Origin: Planctomycetota bacterium
GTDB lineage: Bacteria > Planctomycetota > Phycisphaerae > Phycisphaerales > UBA5793
Direction of reading: 5' to 3'
NCBI GenBank assembly: GCA_013112555.1
Contig: JABFGK010000002.1
Coordinates: forward strand, 930,001 to 994,000
Length of the DNA stretch: 64,000 nt
In this document: positions 1 to 9,154 of the stretch, piece after piece
Layout of the letters: each line of letters opens with the position of its first letter
Numbering within the stretch: the first letter of the stretch is position 1
Notes under the pieces: model-generated
The model's input: only the letters and a program-made list of their open reading frames with translations
What the model was told of the DNA's origin: nothing
Databases searched by the model: none
Program-made: the position numbers and the translations under genes

Positions 1-2
1 TG

Positions 3-506
3 TCGCACTCGGATTTCGAAGCCGGCAAGGGCGACCCCAATCGCAAGGCAATGAAAAAACGGGTGCGCACGGGAGCCGTGCCCCCCGGCCTCCTCGGCTA
101 CAACCGAGACGACGAACCTATCGCCTGGATTGCCATCGCACCCAGAGCCGAGTATCCACGCCTGGCCCGATCCCGCATCCTGGCACCCATCGACGATCGC
201 GATGACGTCTGGTCGGTGACCTGCCTGTTTGTCGAACGCCGACATCGCAAACAGGGTGCTTCGGTGGCCATGATCAACGCTGCTGCCGACTTCGTGGCGG
301 ACCAGGGCGGCATACTCGTCGAGGCTTACCCACACGAAACGACCGGCAAGACCGCTGCGCCGGCATTCATCTGGACCGGGACCGCTTCTGCCTATGCCCG
401 TGCCGGATTCACAGAATGTGCCCGCCGATCACCAAAACGGCCGATTATGCGGCTCAGTATCTCAGCCGGCACCCGGAAAAAGCGATCCCTCACAAAAACC
501 CGGTAG
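3..506 (+). CDS. GNAT family N-acetyltransferase, 5' partial
   Basis: The frame is open from the window edge (reading HSDFEAGKGDPNRKAMKKRV), so the true start lies upstream and only the last 167 codons are seen. The family moves an acetyl group from acetyl-CoA to an amine. The visible part holds the acetyl-CoA-binding segment (FVERRHRKQGASVAMINAA, the R/Q-x-x-G-x-A loop) and the C-terminal AYARAGFTECARRSPKRPIMR, which resembles a widespread GNAT subgroup of unknown substrate. The stop lies 12 bases before coaE on the same strand, so the two may be co-transcribed. Family assignment is firm; the substrate is unknown. Confidence 0.8.
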   Translation, partial: SHSDFEAGKGDPNRKAMKKRVRTGAVPPGLLGYNRDDEPIAWIAIAPRAEYPRLARSRILAPIDDRDDVWSVTCLFVERRHRKQGASVAMINAAADFVADQGGILVEAYPHETTGKTAAPAFIWTGTASAYARAGFTECARRSPKRPIMRLSISAGTRKKRSLTKTR

Positions 507-518
507 GAGCGCTTCGGC

Positions 519-1208
519 ATGTCTGATGGCACGCCACAATCCACACATCCGATCCACGACGAGGCCAACGGCATCCCGATCATCGGCCTTTGCGGCGGCA
601 TCGGGTCGGGCAAAAGCGAGGTCGCGCGCGTCCTGGAGCAACTCGGGTGTGTCGTGACTTATTCAGATCGCGATGTGCAACGAGCCCTCGACACCGAAGA
701 AGTGCGGGACACGCTACGAGCCTGGTGGGGTGATCGAGCACTCGACCCACAGGGCCACGTGAACCGCCCGGCCGTTGCTGAAATCGTGTTTGCCGATGAA
801 GCGGCCCGCCGAAAGTTGGAACAACTTCTGCATCCGATCGCCGATGCCATGCGAAAGGAACAATGGCAGCAGGCCCGCCGTACCTGTGGTGATTCGGGTA
901 TCCCGGCCTTTGTCATTGATGCCCCTCTCCTCTTCGAAGCCGGTTTGAACCACGCCTGTGATGTGGTCCTGTTTGTCGACGTGTCCCGCACGATCCGCCT
1001 GGAGCGGCTGAAACGGGACCGAGGATGGGCCCCGGAACAACTGGAATTGCGAGAAAAATCGCAGTGGCCTCTTGATAAGAAGCGAAACAGGTCCGATCAT
1101 GTCATACAGAACAACGCCGATGTCACGGCTCTGAGACACGACGTCGAAGCCTTGTTCCAACAGATTCTCCACGATTACCAGCATCAATCACGGCCTGATT
1201 CGCAGTAA
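519..1208 (+). CDS. coaE: dephospho-CoA kinase
   Basis: CoaE phosphorylates the 3'-hydroxyl of dephospho-CoA with ATP, the last step of coenzyme A synthesis, in the cytosol. The 229-residue protein has the P-loop GGIGSGKS (residues 26-33), the SDRDV segment of the substrate pocket, LLHPI, and the family signature DAPLLFEAGL. It is slightly longer than the usual 200 residues because of about 20 extra N-terminal residues. AGGAG lies about ten bases before the ATG. It follows the acetyltransferase closely and precedes rho; coaE next to rho is a neighbourhood known in planctomycetes. Confidence 0.95.
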   Translation: MSDGTPQSTHPIHDEANGIPIIGLCGGIGSGKSEVARVLEQLGCVVTYSDRDVQRALDTEEVRDTLRAWWGDRALDPQGHVNRPAVAEIVFADEAARRKLEQLLHPIADAMRKEQWQQARRTCGDSGIPAFVIDAPLLFEAGLNHACDVVLFVDVSRTIRLERLKRDRGWAPEQLELREKSQWPLDKKRNRSDHVIQNNADVTALRHDVEALFQQILHDYQHQSRPDSQ

Positions 1209-1774
1209 CACGCGAGTGCACCAACGACACGGTCGTGAGAGGGCCTACCCCTTTGGCATCTTGATTGCACAGCCACTTTGGCCGGACGGATGATGCGCAC
1301 CGTGCAAGTCAACCGTCGCGAAACCCCTGGGGCTGGAAACTGCGACCGATGACAAAAGTGGGATGATCGTCAACGCGATCCCGGTGGATCGCTCATTGAT
1401 AGGGATGAGATCGGAAGCCGTCCCATACCAATGCCGGAGTCTTGTTCTGGCTCGTCGCCTGAATCGACTTCATGACTCCGAATCACAGCCGGTGCATACC
1501 TACGGCTGCGAAGACCATTTCGGATTCCATGCAAATACCACAACAGCCTGACCGCGATCCGACACGCGTACCGCCGTGTCACCAACCGTCCAATTGACGC
1601 CGGCTGCTGCGCAAACAGCACCTCGTCATCATTGGAATCAAACCGTTACAGAATGTGATGATGCCCCACCAACGAGTGCGGCACATCACACATACGAAAA
1701 AGCACAGAAACACTTCTTACACCACCGGCCGCACCTGTTCTGGGTAGAAGCCGGACATCAGGGGATACACCAGG
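1209..1774. other. 566-bp coaE-rho spacer
   Basis: No convincing gene is seen. Short open frames occur on both strands but resemble no family and lack a good ribosome site. The spacer should contain the rho promoter and an untranslated leader, as rho is often autoregulated by attenuation, but I cannot point to a specific promoter or terminator hairpin. Confidence 0.4.
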
Positions 1775-3259
1775 ATGGCTAATCAAGGCACAGCAACACA
1801 CAAGAAAACAAATCGCAGGAAGAAGAAACGAGGACCAGGCGGCGGCGGCGGCGGCAGCGGCGGCGGCAGTGGCAGTTCATCAATGTCACAGGTCTCTCGC
1901 AATGAACTTCCCTCCGATGAGGAAATCGAGGCCGAGGCAAGAGAGTTGCTTGGCATCGACGAGCACGGCCGGCGCAAAGGCAAGGGGTCCGACGACGAAG
2001 TCCTCCATGTCTCACAGCTTCAGAAAATGAAACTGGAAGACCTGCACGAAGTCGCCAACACCGAGGGCATCGAGAACTATGCCGGCCTGAAAAAGCAGGA
2101 ACTCGTACTCAAGATTCTCAAGGCACGAATGGCCAAACGCGGCCTCATGGTCGGCGAGGGCGTCCTCGAAATCCTGCCCGACGGCTTCGGATTCCTCCGC
2201 AGCCCCATGTACAGCTACCTGCCCTGCCCCGATGACATCTACGTCTCACCGAGCCAGATTCGGCGCTTCGGCCTGAAACAAGGCAGCATCATCACCGGCA
2301 CGATTCGCCCGCCAAAGGAATCGGAACGGTACTTCGCGCTGCTGCGCGTCGAAACCGTCAACGGCAAAAGACCCGATGAAATCGGCTCGCTGCCCGGCTT
2401 CGAAGATCTCACCCCGCTGCACCCGAACCAGCGCCTCATCCTCGAAACCGACGCCAAAGAGGTCAATATGCGGGTTGTAGATATCGTCACCCCGATCGGA
2501 AAGGGACAACGCGGCCTGATCGTTGCCCCGCCGAGAACCGGCAAGACGATCCTGCTGCAGAAGATGGCCAACGCCATCATAAAAAATCACCCGGAAACGC
2601 AGATCATCGTCCTCCTCATCGACGAACGCCCCGAGGAAGTCACCGACTTCCGCCGCAACACGCCCGATGAGGTCGAGGTCGTCGCTTCAACGTTTGACGA
2701 GCAAACCGGCCGACATGTCCAGGTGGCTGAAATGGTCATCGACAAGGCCAAGCGCATGGTCGAGTTCGGCGACGATGTCGTCATTCTGCTGGACTCGATC
2801 ACCCGTCTCGCTCGTGCCTACAACAACGAGATGCCGCATTCCGGCAAGATCGGCACCGGCGGCATCGACACCGGCGCGCTGCAAAAGCCCAAGAAGTTCT
2901 TCGGCGCTGCCCGGAACATCGAAGACGGCGGCTCACTGACGATCCTGGCAACAGCCCTGATCGACACCGGCTCCAAGGCTGACGACATCATCTTCGAGGA
3001 ATTCAAGGGGACCGGCAACTCGGAACTGCACCTGGACCGTCGGCTCGTCGAGAAACGGACCTATCCGGCCATCGACATCAGCGCGTCCGGCACACGGCGC
3101 GAAGAACTGCTGCTGGACCCGAAGGAACTCGAACTCGTTTATCGCCTGCGCAAGGTGCTGGCCGACATGAACGTGGTCGAGGCCATGGAACTGCTCAAGA
3201 ACCGGCTCGAAAAGACAAAATCGAACGCCGAATTCCTGCTGACGATGAATCTGGATTAA
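1775..3259 (+). CDS. rho: transcription termination factor Rho
   Basis: Rho is the hexameric RNA-dependent ATPase that ends transcription at untranslated RNA. The 494-residue protein contains, in order: a basic, glycine-rich N-terminal extension (about residues 8-40, with a run of glycines and serines), a Rho_N helical domain (around [20 protein letters not shown]), a cold-shock RNA-binding fold ([17 protein letters not shown]), and the ATPase core with Walker A PPRTGKT near residue 255 and the Walker B segment [16 protein letters not shown]. It is about 75 residues longer than E. coli Rho, all in the N-terminal tail. The start follows an AGGGG tract about ten bases upstream. No co-transcribed partner lies downstream; a repeat element follows immediately. 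Confidence 0.97.
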   Translation: MANQGTATHKKTNRRKKKRGPGGGGGGSGGGSGSSSMSQVSRNELPSDEEIEAEARELLGIDEHGRRKGKGSDDEVLHVSQLQKMKLEDLHEVANTEGIENYAGLKKQELVLKILKARMAKRGLMVGEGVLEILPDGFGFLRSPMYSYLPCPDDIYVSPSQIRRFGLKQGSIITGTIRPPKESERYFALLRVETVNGKRPDEIGSLPGFEDLTPLHPNQRLILETDAKEVNMRVVDIVTPIGKGQRGLIVAPPRTGKTILLQKMANAIIKNHPETQIIVLLIDERPEEVTDFRRNTPDEVEVVASTFDEQTGRHVQVAEMVIDKAKRMVEFGDDVVILLDSITRLARAYNNEMPHSGKIGTGGIDTGALQKPKKFFGAARNIEDGGSLTILATALIDTGSKADDIIFEEFKGTGNSELHLDRRLVEKRTYPAIDISASGTRREELLLDPKELELVYRLRKVLADMNVVEAMELLKNRLEKTKSNAEFLLTMNLD

Positions 3260-3273
3260 CCTCCCGCTCTTAA

Positions 3274-3654
3274 CCCCCGGTGAATACGAGGATTATGCAT
3301 GAAGGCGGCATTGATTCCTGGCTGTACGATCGGTGTTGTCAGTGAATTGAGCGGTTGCCGAGGTGCGCCCAGTCCGCTTTCCCGAGCCACGACGTGGCAC
3401 AAGAAAGTGAGAGTCAAATGAGAGGCCACATCCTTCGCCCCCTCTCGGGGGCTTGGATGGTCGTGCCAACTCTCTCCCTGGGGCGGCGTTCGCCGCGCTG
3501 GCGCTTGGCTCACTTGCCCCAGGCTACTTCCCAGACGCCACTTCGTGGCTGAGCAGAGACCCAGGTACATCAGGTTCGCTGTCAGTTTATCTTCGTCGCC
3601 CCACGCAGCGCGCATATCGATTGCGTTATGCATAACCCTCGTGTTCACCCGGGG
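3274..3654. mobile_element. MITE-like element with 27-bp inverted ends
   Basis: Positions 3274-3300 and 3628-3654 are imperfect inverted repeats that match at 24 of 27 positions by eye. They enclose about 330 bp without a credible gene. The ends resemble the dispersed motif that reads ttcaccgggggctaa elsewhere in the window (52821-52846 and 57128-57149). The interior contains a GC-rich inverted segment around the words ctggggcggcgttcgccgcg. It may be a non-autonomous transposable element, or simply two repeat motifs in opposite orientation around unrelated DNA. No target-site duplication was established. Confidence 0.35.
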
Positions 3655-3682
3655 CTAATTCTTCGGCACCGGAAACACATGC

Positions 3683-3724
3683 TTAGCCCCCGGCTCTGCC
3701 GGGGGGATGATGCGCACGCATCAT
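3683..3724 (+). repeat. dispersed hairpin repeat, family D
   Basis: This copy has two adjacent hairpins: ttagcccccggctctgccgg followed by gatgatgcgcacgcatcat. Other copies lie at 31475-31498 (first hairpin only) and 44039-44080 in this orientation, and at 52942-52983, 53062-53104 and 57098-57149 in the reverse orientation. It overlaps the stop codon of ileS, which ends at 3721 on the minus strand. Confidence 0.75.
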
Positions 3725-6700
3725 TCCACGCCGACCGCTTCTGCATCACGGCCCGACAACCAGCCGCCGTCGGCTCGCTGCTTCACGCTGCCGTCACGCT
3801 TCCAACTCCGGTCACACCGCGGGGCATCCGCAAGCGAATACACCTCCAGCGACTCGCCACTATCCACAATTTCCACCCGGCTCACACCCAGCAGATCGGC
3901 CAGGTCACCGCAAAAGTCCTCGCCGTACTCAGCCACAGCACCGGCAAATGCCGACAACGTACCCTCGGCCGTGTCCGGCACCCTCACACCGGCGTCCAGC
4001 GGGTTATCAAACTGCTTGGCCGCCCGCGCTTCCTCGATCTTCTTCATCACCGAATCATGCAACGCAAGCACCTTCTCCCACTCCGGTGCTGCCGACACCG
4101 AGTACGATTCCACAAACGTCATCAAATGAATACAGCGCTCATCCGACTTCGGATCACACTTCCACAACGCCCGATACGCTTCGTCAGCAGTGTGCGGCAG
4201 GATCGGTGCCAACAAGCGAACCAAGCCCTCAACCAGTTCCCACATCGCCGTCTGCGTCCGACGGCGACGCGCGCTGTCGGGCTTGTCACAATACAACCGA
4301 TCCTTTACTGCTGCACAATACTCCGCGCTCAACGTCACATTACAAAAATCATACAACGCTGCCTGGGCCGTCCGGAAGTCATACCGCTTGTATGCAGCCA
4401 TCACCTTTCTTGCCAGCGCGTTGTACTCTGACAAAACCCACGCATCGAGGCTGTGAGGCGGGAAGGCAGACAGATCAACGCAATGCCCATCCGGATTGTC
4501 TGATGTGCTCGGTTCAAAATCATAGAGATTACTTAACAGGAACCGCAAGGTATTGCGCACCTTCCGATACGCTTCGCCGGCCACCGTGAAGTAATCATGG
4601 TCTGCCTTGATGTCATTTTCGAAGTTCAGCCCGGCCACCCACCAGCGGCAGATGTCCGCCCCGAACTCTTTGAACAAATCGTCAACCTCGACCGTGTTGC
4701 CGACGCTCTTGCTCATCTTCTTCCCGTCTTTGTCAACGGTGAAACCATGAGTCAGTAGCGCCTTGAACGGCGTCGTTCCGGTCGAGCCAAGCCCGCACAG
4801 CAGTGACAACTGGAACCAGCCGCGATGCTGATCCGAGCCTTCAAGATAGAGATCAACCGGGTAGCCGCGCCCGCGATCCTTCATCACATCACACCATGAC
4901 GACCCGGACTCGAACCACACATCAAAGATGTCATACATCTTCTCAAGCGTGTTCACATCCAGCCCGTCCGGCGCTTCCGGATCATGTGCCGCATCGTAAT
5001 ACTGCAACACCTCCGCCGCCGGCTTGGTGAACCACAGGTCCGATCCATGTTCACCCACAGCCTTTGCGACCGCGCGCACGATCTGCTCTGTTAATACAAC
5101 CGTCCCATCCGGCATCCGAAACGCCGGGATCGGCAACCCCCACGCCCGCTGCCGACTCAGACACCAGTCAGGCCGACTCTCGAGCATGCCGCGCATTCGA
5201 TTCCGCCCCCACTCCGGGAAGAACGCCACATCGCGCGCCGTGATATCGAGCGCCATCTGCCGCAGCGACTTCCCATCTCGCTTCGTTTCCTTGTCCACAC
5301 CGATGAACCACTGCTTGGTCGCCCGGAAGATCACCGGCGTCTTGGACCGCCAGTCATGCGGGTACGAGTGGGTAAACCGATGCTCATGGTACAAGTGCCC
5401 GCTTTTGTCGAGACGCTCCAGCACCATCGGGTTCGCTTCCCACACGGTCTTACCGTGCAGCCATTCCGGGGCCGTCTCATCAAACGTCCCGTCTTCCAGC
5501 ACCGGGCAATAGATTTCCAATCCGTTGGACAACCCGGTCAGATAGTCCTCCAAGCCGTGCCCGGGCGCAGTGTGGACCAGACCCGTACCGTCCTCCAGCG
5601 TGACATAATCAGCCGCCACCACCGGCGACACTCGATCACAAAACGGGTGCCGATACCGCACGCTCAGTAGATCTTCACCATTACACACCGCCAGCGGAAC
5701 GAACGCTGTTCCTGCTCCATTTCCATCCTGCGCATCCTCCGGCAAATGTGCCAGCCCCGGCCCGGTTGTTGCGACCTTTTCAGCCAGTTCCTCAGCCACC
5801 ACCACCGGCCGACCGTCCAGCACGAGCAGTGCATACCGGAACCGAGCATGCACTGCTACCGCCAGGTTGGCCGGCAATGTCCACGGGGTTGTCGTCCAGA
5901 TCATCAGCGCTGCCGGCTTCGTGGCCCCTGCCTCTTTCGCCTGCTGGGCGGTCACGCCAAAGACGGACCACAACTGGGCTTCATCCTCAACCTCGAAGTT
6001 CACGAAGACCGAGGTGTCCTCGACATCCTCGTACTCCAACTCAGCCTCAGCCAGGGCCGTCTGATTCGCGATCGACCAGTGCACGGGTTTCAGATCCCGG
6101 TACACCACACCCTGTGCGACCAGGTCCGCAAACACACCGAGCACAGCCGACTCGTACGCCTTCTGCATCGTCAGATACGGCTTGTCATAGTCTGCCAGCG
6201 TGAGCAACTGCTTCATCTGGCGCATCTGCACCTTGATGAACTTCTTGGCTGAATCGACACATGACCGCCGCACGGCCATGCGCCGATCGTCGTCATTCAA
6301 CTCGTTGATCTTCTTGCCCTTGCCGGACTCGTGCATCTCCGTCATCACCCGATGTTCGATCGGCAGGCCGTGACAATCCCATCCCGGCGTGAACTCAACG
6401 TCGTACCCCATCATGCCCCGAGTACGCACGACGAAATCCTTGAGTGCCTTGTTCAACACATGGCCCAGATGCAGCGATCCACTGGCATACGGCGGGCCAT
6501 CATGAAAGGACCACGGGCCCTTGTTACCCGTCACGCCGTCATCGGTCCGAACCTCGCGCGTGCGATGGTACAAGTCCATACGCTCCCAGCGCTTCTGGCT
6601 CTGCGGTTCATTCTGGATCAGGTTCGCCCGCATCGGGAACGACGTTTGTGGCAAGTTGAGCGTCTTGCGATAATTCGGCTTGTCGGCAGTTCCGCCGCTG

Positions 6701-6747
6701 TCTTTGCCGCCTTGCTGCTGTGCCTTCTCTGAAGAGGTACCAGCCAT
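3721..6747 (-). CDS. ileS: isoleucyl-tRNA synthetase
   Basis: IleRS charges tRNA-Ile with isoleucine in the cytosol and edits misactivated valine. The 1008-residue protein has the class I signatures HLGH (in PPYASGSLHLGHVLNKALKD, near residue 90) and KMSKS (near residue 676), plus GWDCHGLPIE and the editing-domain segment TGLVHTAPGHG. Its length is normal for a bacterial enzyme. GAGG lies about ten bases before the ATG. It converges on rho across a repeat element. The C-terminus lacks the clear four-cysteine zinc finger of E. coli IleRS, as in the other main IleRS lineage. Identification is secure. Confidence 0.97.
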   Translation of the reverse strand: MAGTSSEKAQQQGGKDSGGTADKPNYRKTLNLPQTSFPMRANLIQNEPQSQKRWERMDLYHRTREVRTDDGVTGNKGPWSFHDGPPYASGSLHLGHVLNKALKDFVVRTRGMMGYDVEFTPGWDCHGLPIEHRVMTEMHESGKGKKINELNDDDRRMAVRRSCVDSAKKFIKVQMRQMKQLLTLADYDKPYLTMQKAYESAVLGVFADLVAQGVVYRDLKPVHWSIANQTALAEAELEYEDVEDTSVFVNFEVEDEAQLWSVFGVTAQQAKEAGATKPAALMIWTTTPWTLPANLAVAVHARFRYALLVLDGRPVVVAEELAEKVATTGPGLAHLPEDAQDGNGAGTAFVPLAVCNGEDLLSVRYRHPFCDRVSPVVAADYVTLEDGTGLVHTAPGHGLEDYLTGLSNGLEIYCPVLEDGTFDETAPEWLHGKTVWEANPMVLERLDKSGHLYHEHRFTHSYPHDWRSKTPVIFRATKQWFIGVDKETKRDGKSLRQMALDITARDVAFFPEWGRNRMRGMLESRPDWCLSRQRAWGLPIPAFRMPDGTVVLTEQIVRAVAKAVGEHGSDLWFTKPAAEVLQYYDAAHDPEAPDGLDVNTLEKMYDIFDVWFESGSSWCDVMKDRGRGYPVDLYLEGSDQHRGWFQLSLLCGLGSTGTTPFKALLTHGFTVDKDGKKMSKSVGNTVEVDDLFKEFGADICRWWVAGLNFENDIKADHDYFTVAGEAYRKVRNTLRFLLSNLYDFEPSTSDNPDGHCVDLSAFPPHSLDAWVLSEYNALARKVMAAYKRYDFRTAQAALYDFCNVTLSAEYCAAVKDRLYCDKPDSARRRRTQTAMWELVEGLVRLLAPILPHTADEAYRALWKCDPKSDERCIHLMTFVESYSVSAAPEWEKVLALHDSVMKKIEEARAAKQFDNPLDAGVRVPDTAEGTLSAFAGAVAEYGEDFCGDLADLLGVSRVEIVDSGESLEVYSLADAPRCDRSWKRDGSVKQRADGGWLSGRDAEAVGVE

Positions 6748-7147
6748 GATTCATATTCCTCTATTCATCACTCATCGAATCAACACGAGCCCGCCCCGGC
6801 CTGCCGTCATGACGGATCAGAACGGACCGGAACCGCCGATTGTAGCGTCTCGTGCCTGATATCGGTTCTTGGTCGATTGTGGGTGTCTTTTAGACTCAGG
6901 AGGTCATGGGCCCCGCCTCGGGTCGGTTGACCGGGACTCTGCCAACACGGTCGCACACCGCGCAGCAATCCCGCTTCCCGGCCCCTCAGAGGGGCCTGGT
7001 AATACCGATCGGGATGATCCAGTGCCAGGCTGTGGCAACTCGCCAGCGCATGGTGGCTCCTCGGTAAGTCCTGAGTAAACAGATGCGTATGAGAGTACCA
7101 ATCGGTTCCCGGGAGTCAACCCTTCGGAAAAAAGCCCGCCAATGGAG
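6748..7147. other. spacer upstream of ileS, possible structured RNA
   Basis: No credible coding sequence is present. The stretch has a strong short hairpin at 6980-6996 (ggcccct, loop cag, aggggcc) and other self-complementary words. It lies divergent from ileS and directly before the tandem array. It lacks the hallmark motifs of tmRNA, RNase P RNA and SRP RNA, so I do not name an RNA gene. Confidence 0.25.
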
Positions 7148-7735
7148 GGTGGCACGGCTGGTACGAGTCGCGACAGCGACGAGGACCACTCGTGTCCTGC
7201 CCCCCTCCCCCCACCGTCATCCCGGCGCCGGCCGGGATCCATCTTCTTCCATCATTCCATCATCGGACAAGAGGGCGGCACGGCTGGTACGAGTCGCGAC
7301 AGCGACGAGGACCACCCGTGTTCTGCCCCCCTCCCCCCACCGTCATCCCGGCGCAGGCCGGGATCCACCTTCGCCCGTCATTCCATCATCGGACACGAGG
7401 GTGGCACGGCTGGTACGAGTCGCGACAGCGACGAGAACCACCCGTGTTCTGCCCCCCTCCCCCCACCGTCATCCCGGCGCAGGCCGGGATCCACCTTCTT
7501 CCATCATTCCATCATCGGACAAGAGGGTGGCACAGCTGGTACGAGTCGCGACAGCGACGAGAACCACCCGCGTCCTGCCCCCTCCCCCCACCGTCATCCC
7601 GGCGCCGGCCGGGATCCACCTTCTTCCATCATTCCATCATCGGACAAGAGGGTGGCACAGCTGGTACGAGTCGCGACAGCGACGAGAACCACCCGTGTGT
7701 CTCCCGATCCTTTTCTTGCCCTGTTCTTCTCTCCC
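7148..7735 (+). repeat. 126-bp tandem repeat array, five units
   Basis: The word ggcac(g/a)gctggtacgag starts at 7151, 7277, 7403, 7529 and 7654, giving a period of 126, 126, 126 and 125 bp. Each of the first four units joins family E (gtggcacggctggtacgagt and following bases to gaccaccc) to family A (gtcatcccggcgcaggccgg and following gatcca; copies at 7216-7241, 7342-7367, 7468-7493, 7593-7618) and a linker attccatcatcggac. The fifth unit is truncated. Because 126 is divisible by three, long false reading frames run through it. Isolated copies of the same modules occur elsewhere in the window. Confidence 0.9.
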
Positions 7736-7737
7736 CG

Positions 7738-8112
7738 CTACCCCTCCTGCAATCTGTACATCACGTCCCACACGCCGTGCAGTGCACCGACATAACGCCC
7801 TCCCTTGACTCCCTGATGCCGCCCCACTTCCGACTTGAAATTGTCATAGTCCATTTCCTCCGTCAGCGCTGCCATCACCTGCACCCAGACCGACTTGTCA
7901 ACAAAGATCCGGAACGCGTAATCCGTTGCCTCAAACACTCGGATCTCAGACTCCCCAAGCAACTCCCCAAACCGTGCCTGCAATGCCTCCAGATGATGCC
8001 GCACCCGGGCCCGCACCATGACTCGATCCGGATCGACCGGTTGACCGGGTTCGCCGCTCCCCTGCCGAGCACACACGGCACTGAAAAAACCATATCGCGT
8101 GAAAACCCACAT
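7738..8112 (-). CDS. conserved hypothetical protein, 124 aa
   Basis: I do not recognise a named family, although the composition and motifs (MWVFTRYGFFSAVCARQ, DPDRVMVRARVRHHLEALQ, AEEMDYDNFKSE-like TEEMDYDNFKSEV) look like a conserved soluble protein. The ATG at 8112 is preferred over the GTG at 8121: GGAAGGAG sits one base before the GTG but about ten bases before this ATG. It has no signal peptide or membrane segment. It lies 75 bases downstream of another unknown minus-strand gene and probably shares its transcript. The stop lies next to the end of the tandem array. Confidence 0.75.
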   Translation of the reverse strand: MWVFTRYGFFSAVCARQGSGEPGQPVDPDRVMVRARVRHHLEALQARFGELLGESEIRVFEATDYAFRIFVDKSVWVQVMAALTEEMDYDNFKSEVGRHQGVKGGRYVGALHGVWDVMYRLQEG

Positions 8113-8187
8113 GGTTACCACACTCCTTCCATGAGTGCCATTGATGACTGAAAATCTCCCGCTTCGCTATTCGGCCGCCCCTTCCTC

Positions 8188-8742
8188 TTACCCCCCCAAC
8201 TCGAACAGCCCCTGGCTCCGCACGATCAGCCCGCACGATGCATCCAGATGCCACGTCTGGATATGCACCTCGCGCACAAACCGCTGGTAGTCAACCACCG
8301 ACATGCTATGATCCTCTTCACCCTCGTCCTGCCACTCGCACACGAGTGCCTGCTCACTGCACGCAAATGCGCGCATCTCGCGCAGCGTGTCCCGATACAC
8401 GGCCGGCGGCACCACTTCCGTCTGCACCGTCGTCAGATACCGGAACATCGTGCCGAACTCGACTTCATGATCACGTTCGCCGGCACAGGGGATCGTGGCC
8501 ATCAACCCCCGCGTGGGATAATGCAACGACTCGGGCGTCACCACCTCAACCACCCATTGCTGGGCATGCTGCACGCTCAGCATGTGCGAGCCGTGCGACA
8601 ACAACACCTCGAGGTCATAGTCATCCTGATGGACGGTCCGCGAACAGACCACATCAAAAAACTCCGGGTGGATCGACCGACGATACAGCAACAGGCGATA
8701 ATCCTGGAGCTTCAGTTGGGCCTTCTGCTGGACCAGCGTCAT
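8188..8742 (-). CDS. conserved hypothetical protein, possibly DUF2617-like
   Basis: The 184-residue protein begins MTLVQQKAQLKLQDYRLLLY. The ATG at 8742 is chosen because GAGGTG lies six to seven bases upstream; the frame opens 28 codons earlier but without such a site. The segments YRRSIHPEFFDV, HMLSVQHAQQWVVEV, TTVQTEVVPPAVYRDTLREM and the closing QTWHLDASCGLIVRSQGLFEL resemble what I recall of DUF2617 proteins, an uncharacterised family. That match is from memory and is weak. It has no membrane segments. It precedes the 124-aa gene on the same strand, so the pair may be one operon of unknown role. Confidence 0.7.
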   Translation of the reverse strand: MTLVQQKAQLKLQDYRLLLYRRSIHPEFFDVVCSRTVHQDDYDLEVLLSHGSHMLSVQHAQQWVVEVVTPESLHYPTRGLMATIPCAGERDHEVEFGTMFRYLTTVQTEVVPPAVYRDTLREMRAFACSEQALVCEWQDEGEEDHSMSVVDYQRFVREVHIQTWHLDASCGLIVRSQGLFELGG

Positions 8743-9154
8743 AGACGCACCTCGTTTTTCCACCCGCCAGGTTTCCCTGTCCTCAATAACCCCGCCCGAA
8801 ATCGCACCCAGAAGCCGCTGCGGCATACCTCACGGCCCACCCAGGCCGCAAGCCGCATCAACACACAATCTGACTGATCGACCCGAGAAACAGGTCTCAG
8901 AAGTGGCTGTGTTGTAACAATGCCAATCGTGCCGCATCTGAATTATCGTGTTTTTCTGTACAAATGGCAATGTTTTTCTCGGACATTCACATTCAAGGTC
9001 CCCTTTTCCACATGCCGATCCATCTACAGGTGCGGCTGCTGTCGTTGACACCCCGGATCGCTGCGCGCCCCACACATTCCTTCAACGCCGAATACACAGA
9101 CCACCGGCAAGAGATTCTGACCCAAAAACCACTTCTGTAGACATCCAGACCCAA
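8743..9154. other. divergent spacer, likely promoters
   Basis: This spacer separates two divergently oriented transcription units, so promoters for both are expected. The part at about 8905-8985 is AT-richer than its surroundings. The frame of the downstream gene is open through 8948-9154, but that portion is unlike the rest of the protein, and I read it as non-coding. No operator or riboswitch was recognised. Confidence 0.35.

Noticed and set aside
3628..4431. 267-codon plus-strand frame
   Set aside because: It is antisense to ileS, has no family features and results from codon bias on the opposite strand.
7148..7735. CRISPR array
   Set aside because: Whole units of 126 bp are repeated, with no unique spacers between short repeats, and no cas genes are present.
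7083..8151. Long plus-strand reading frames of 200-319 codons across 7.1-8.1 kb
   Set aside because: They run through the 126-bp tandem array, whose period is divisible by three; the translations are repeats of hairpin DNA and they overlap the real minus-strand gene.
8948..9154. 69-codon N-terminal extension of the HEAT-like protein
   Set aside because: Composition changes sharply at the ATG at 9155; the earlier residues are His/Pro/Arg-rich with no helical repeats.
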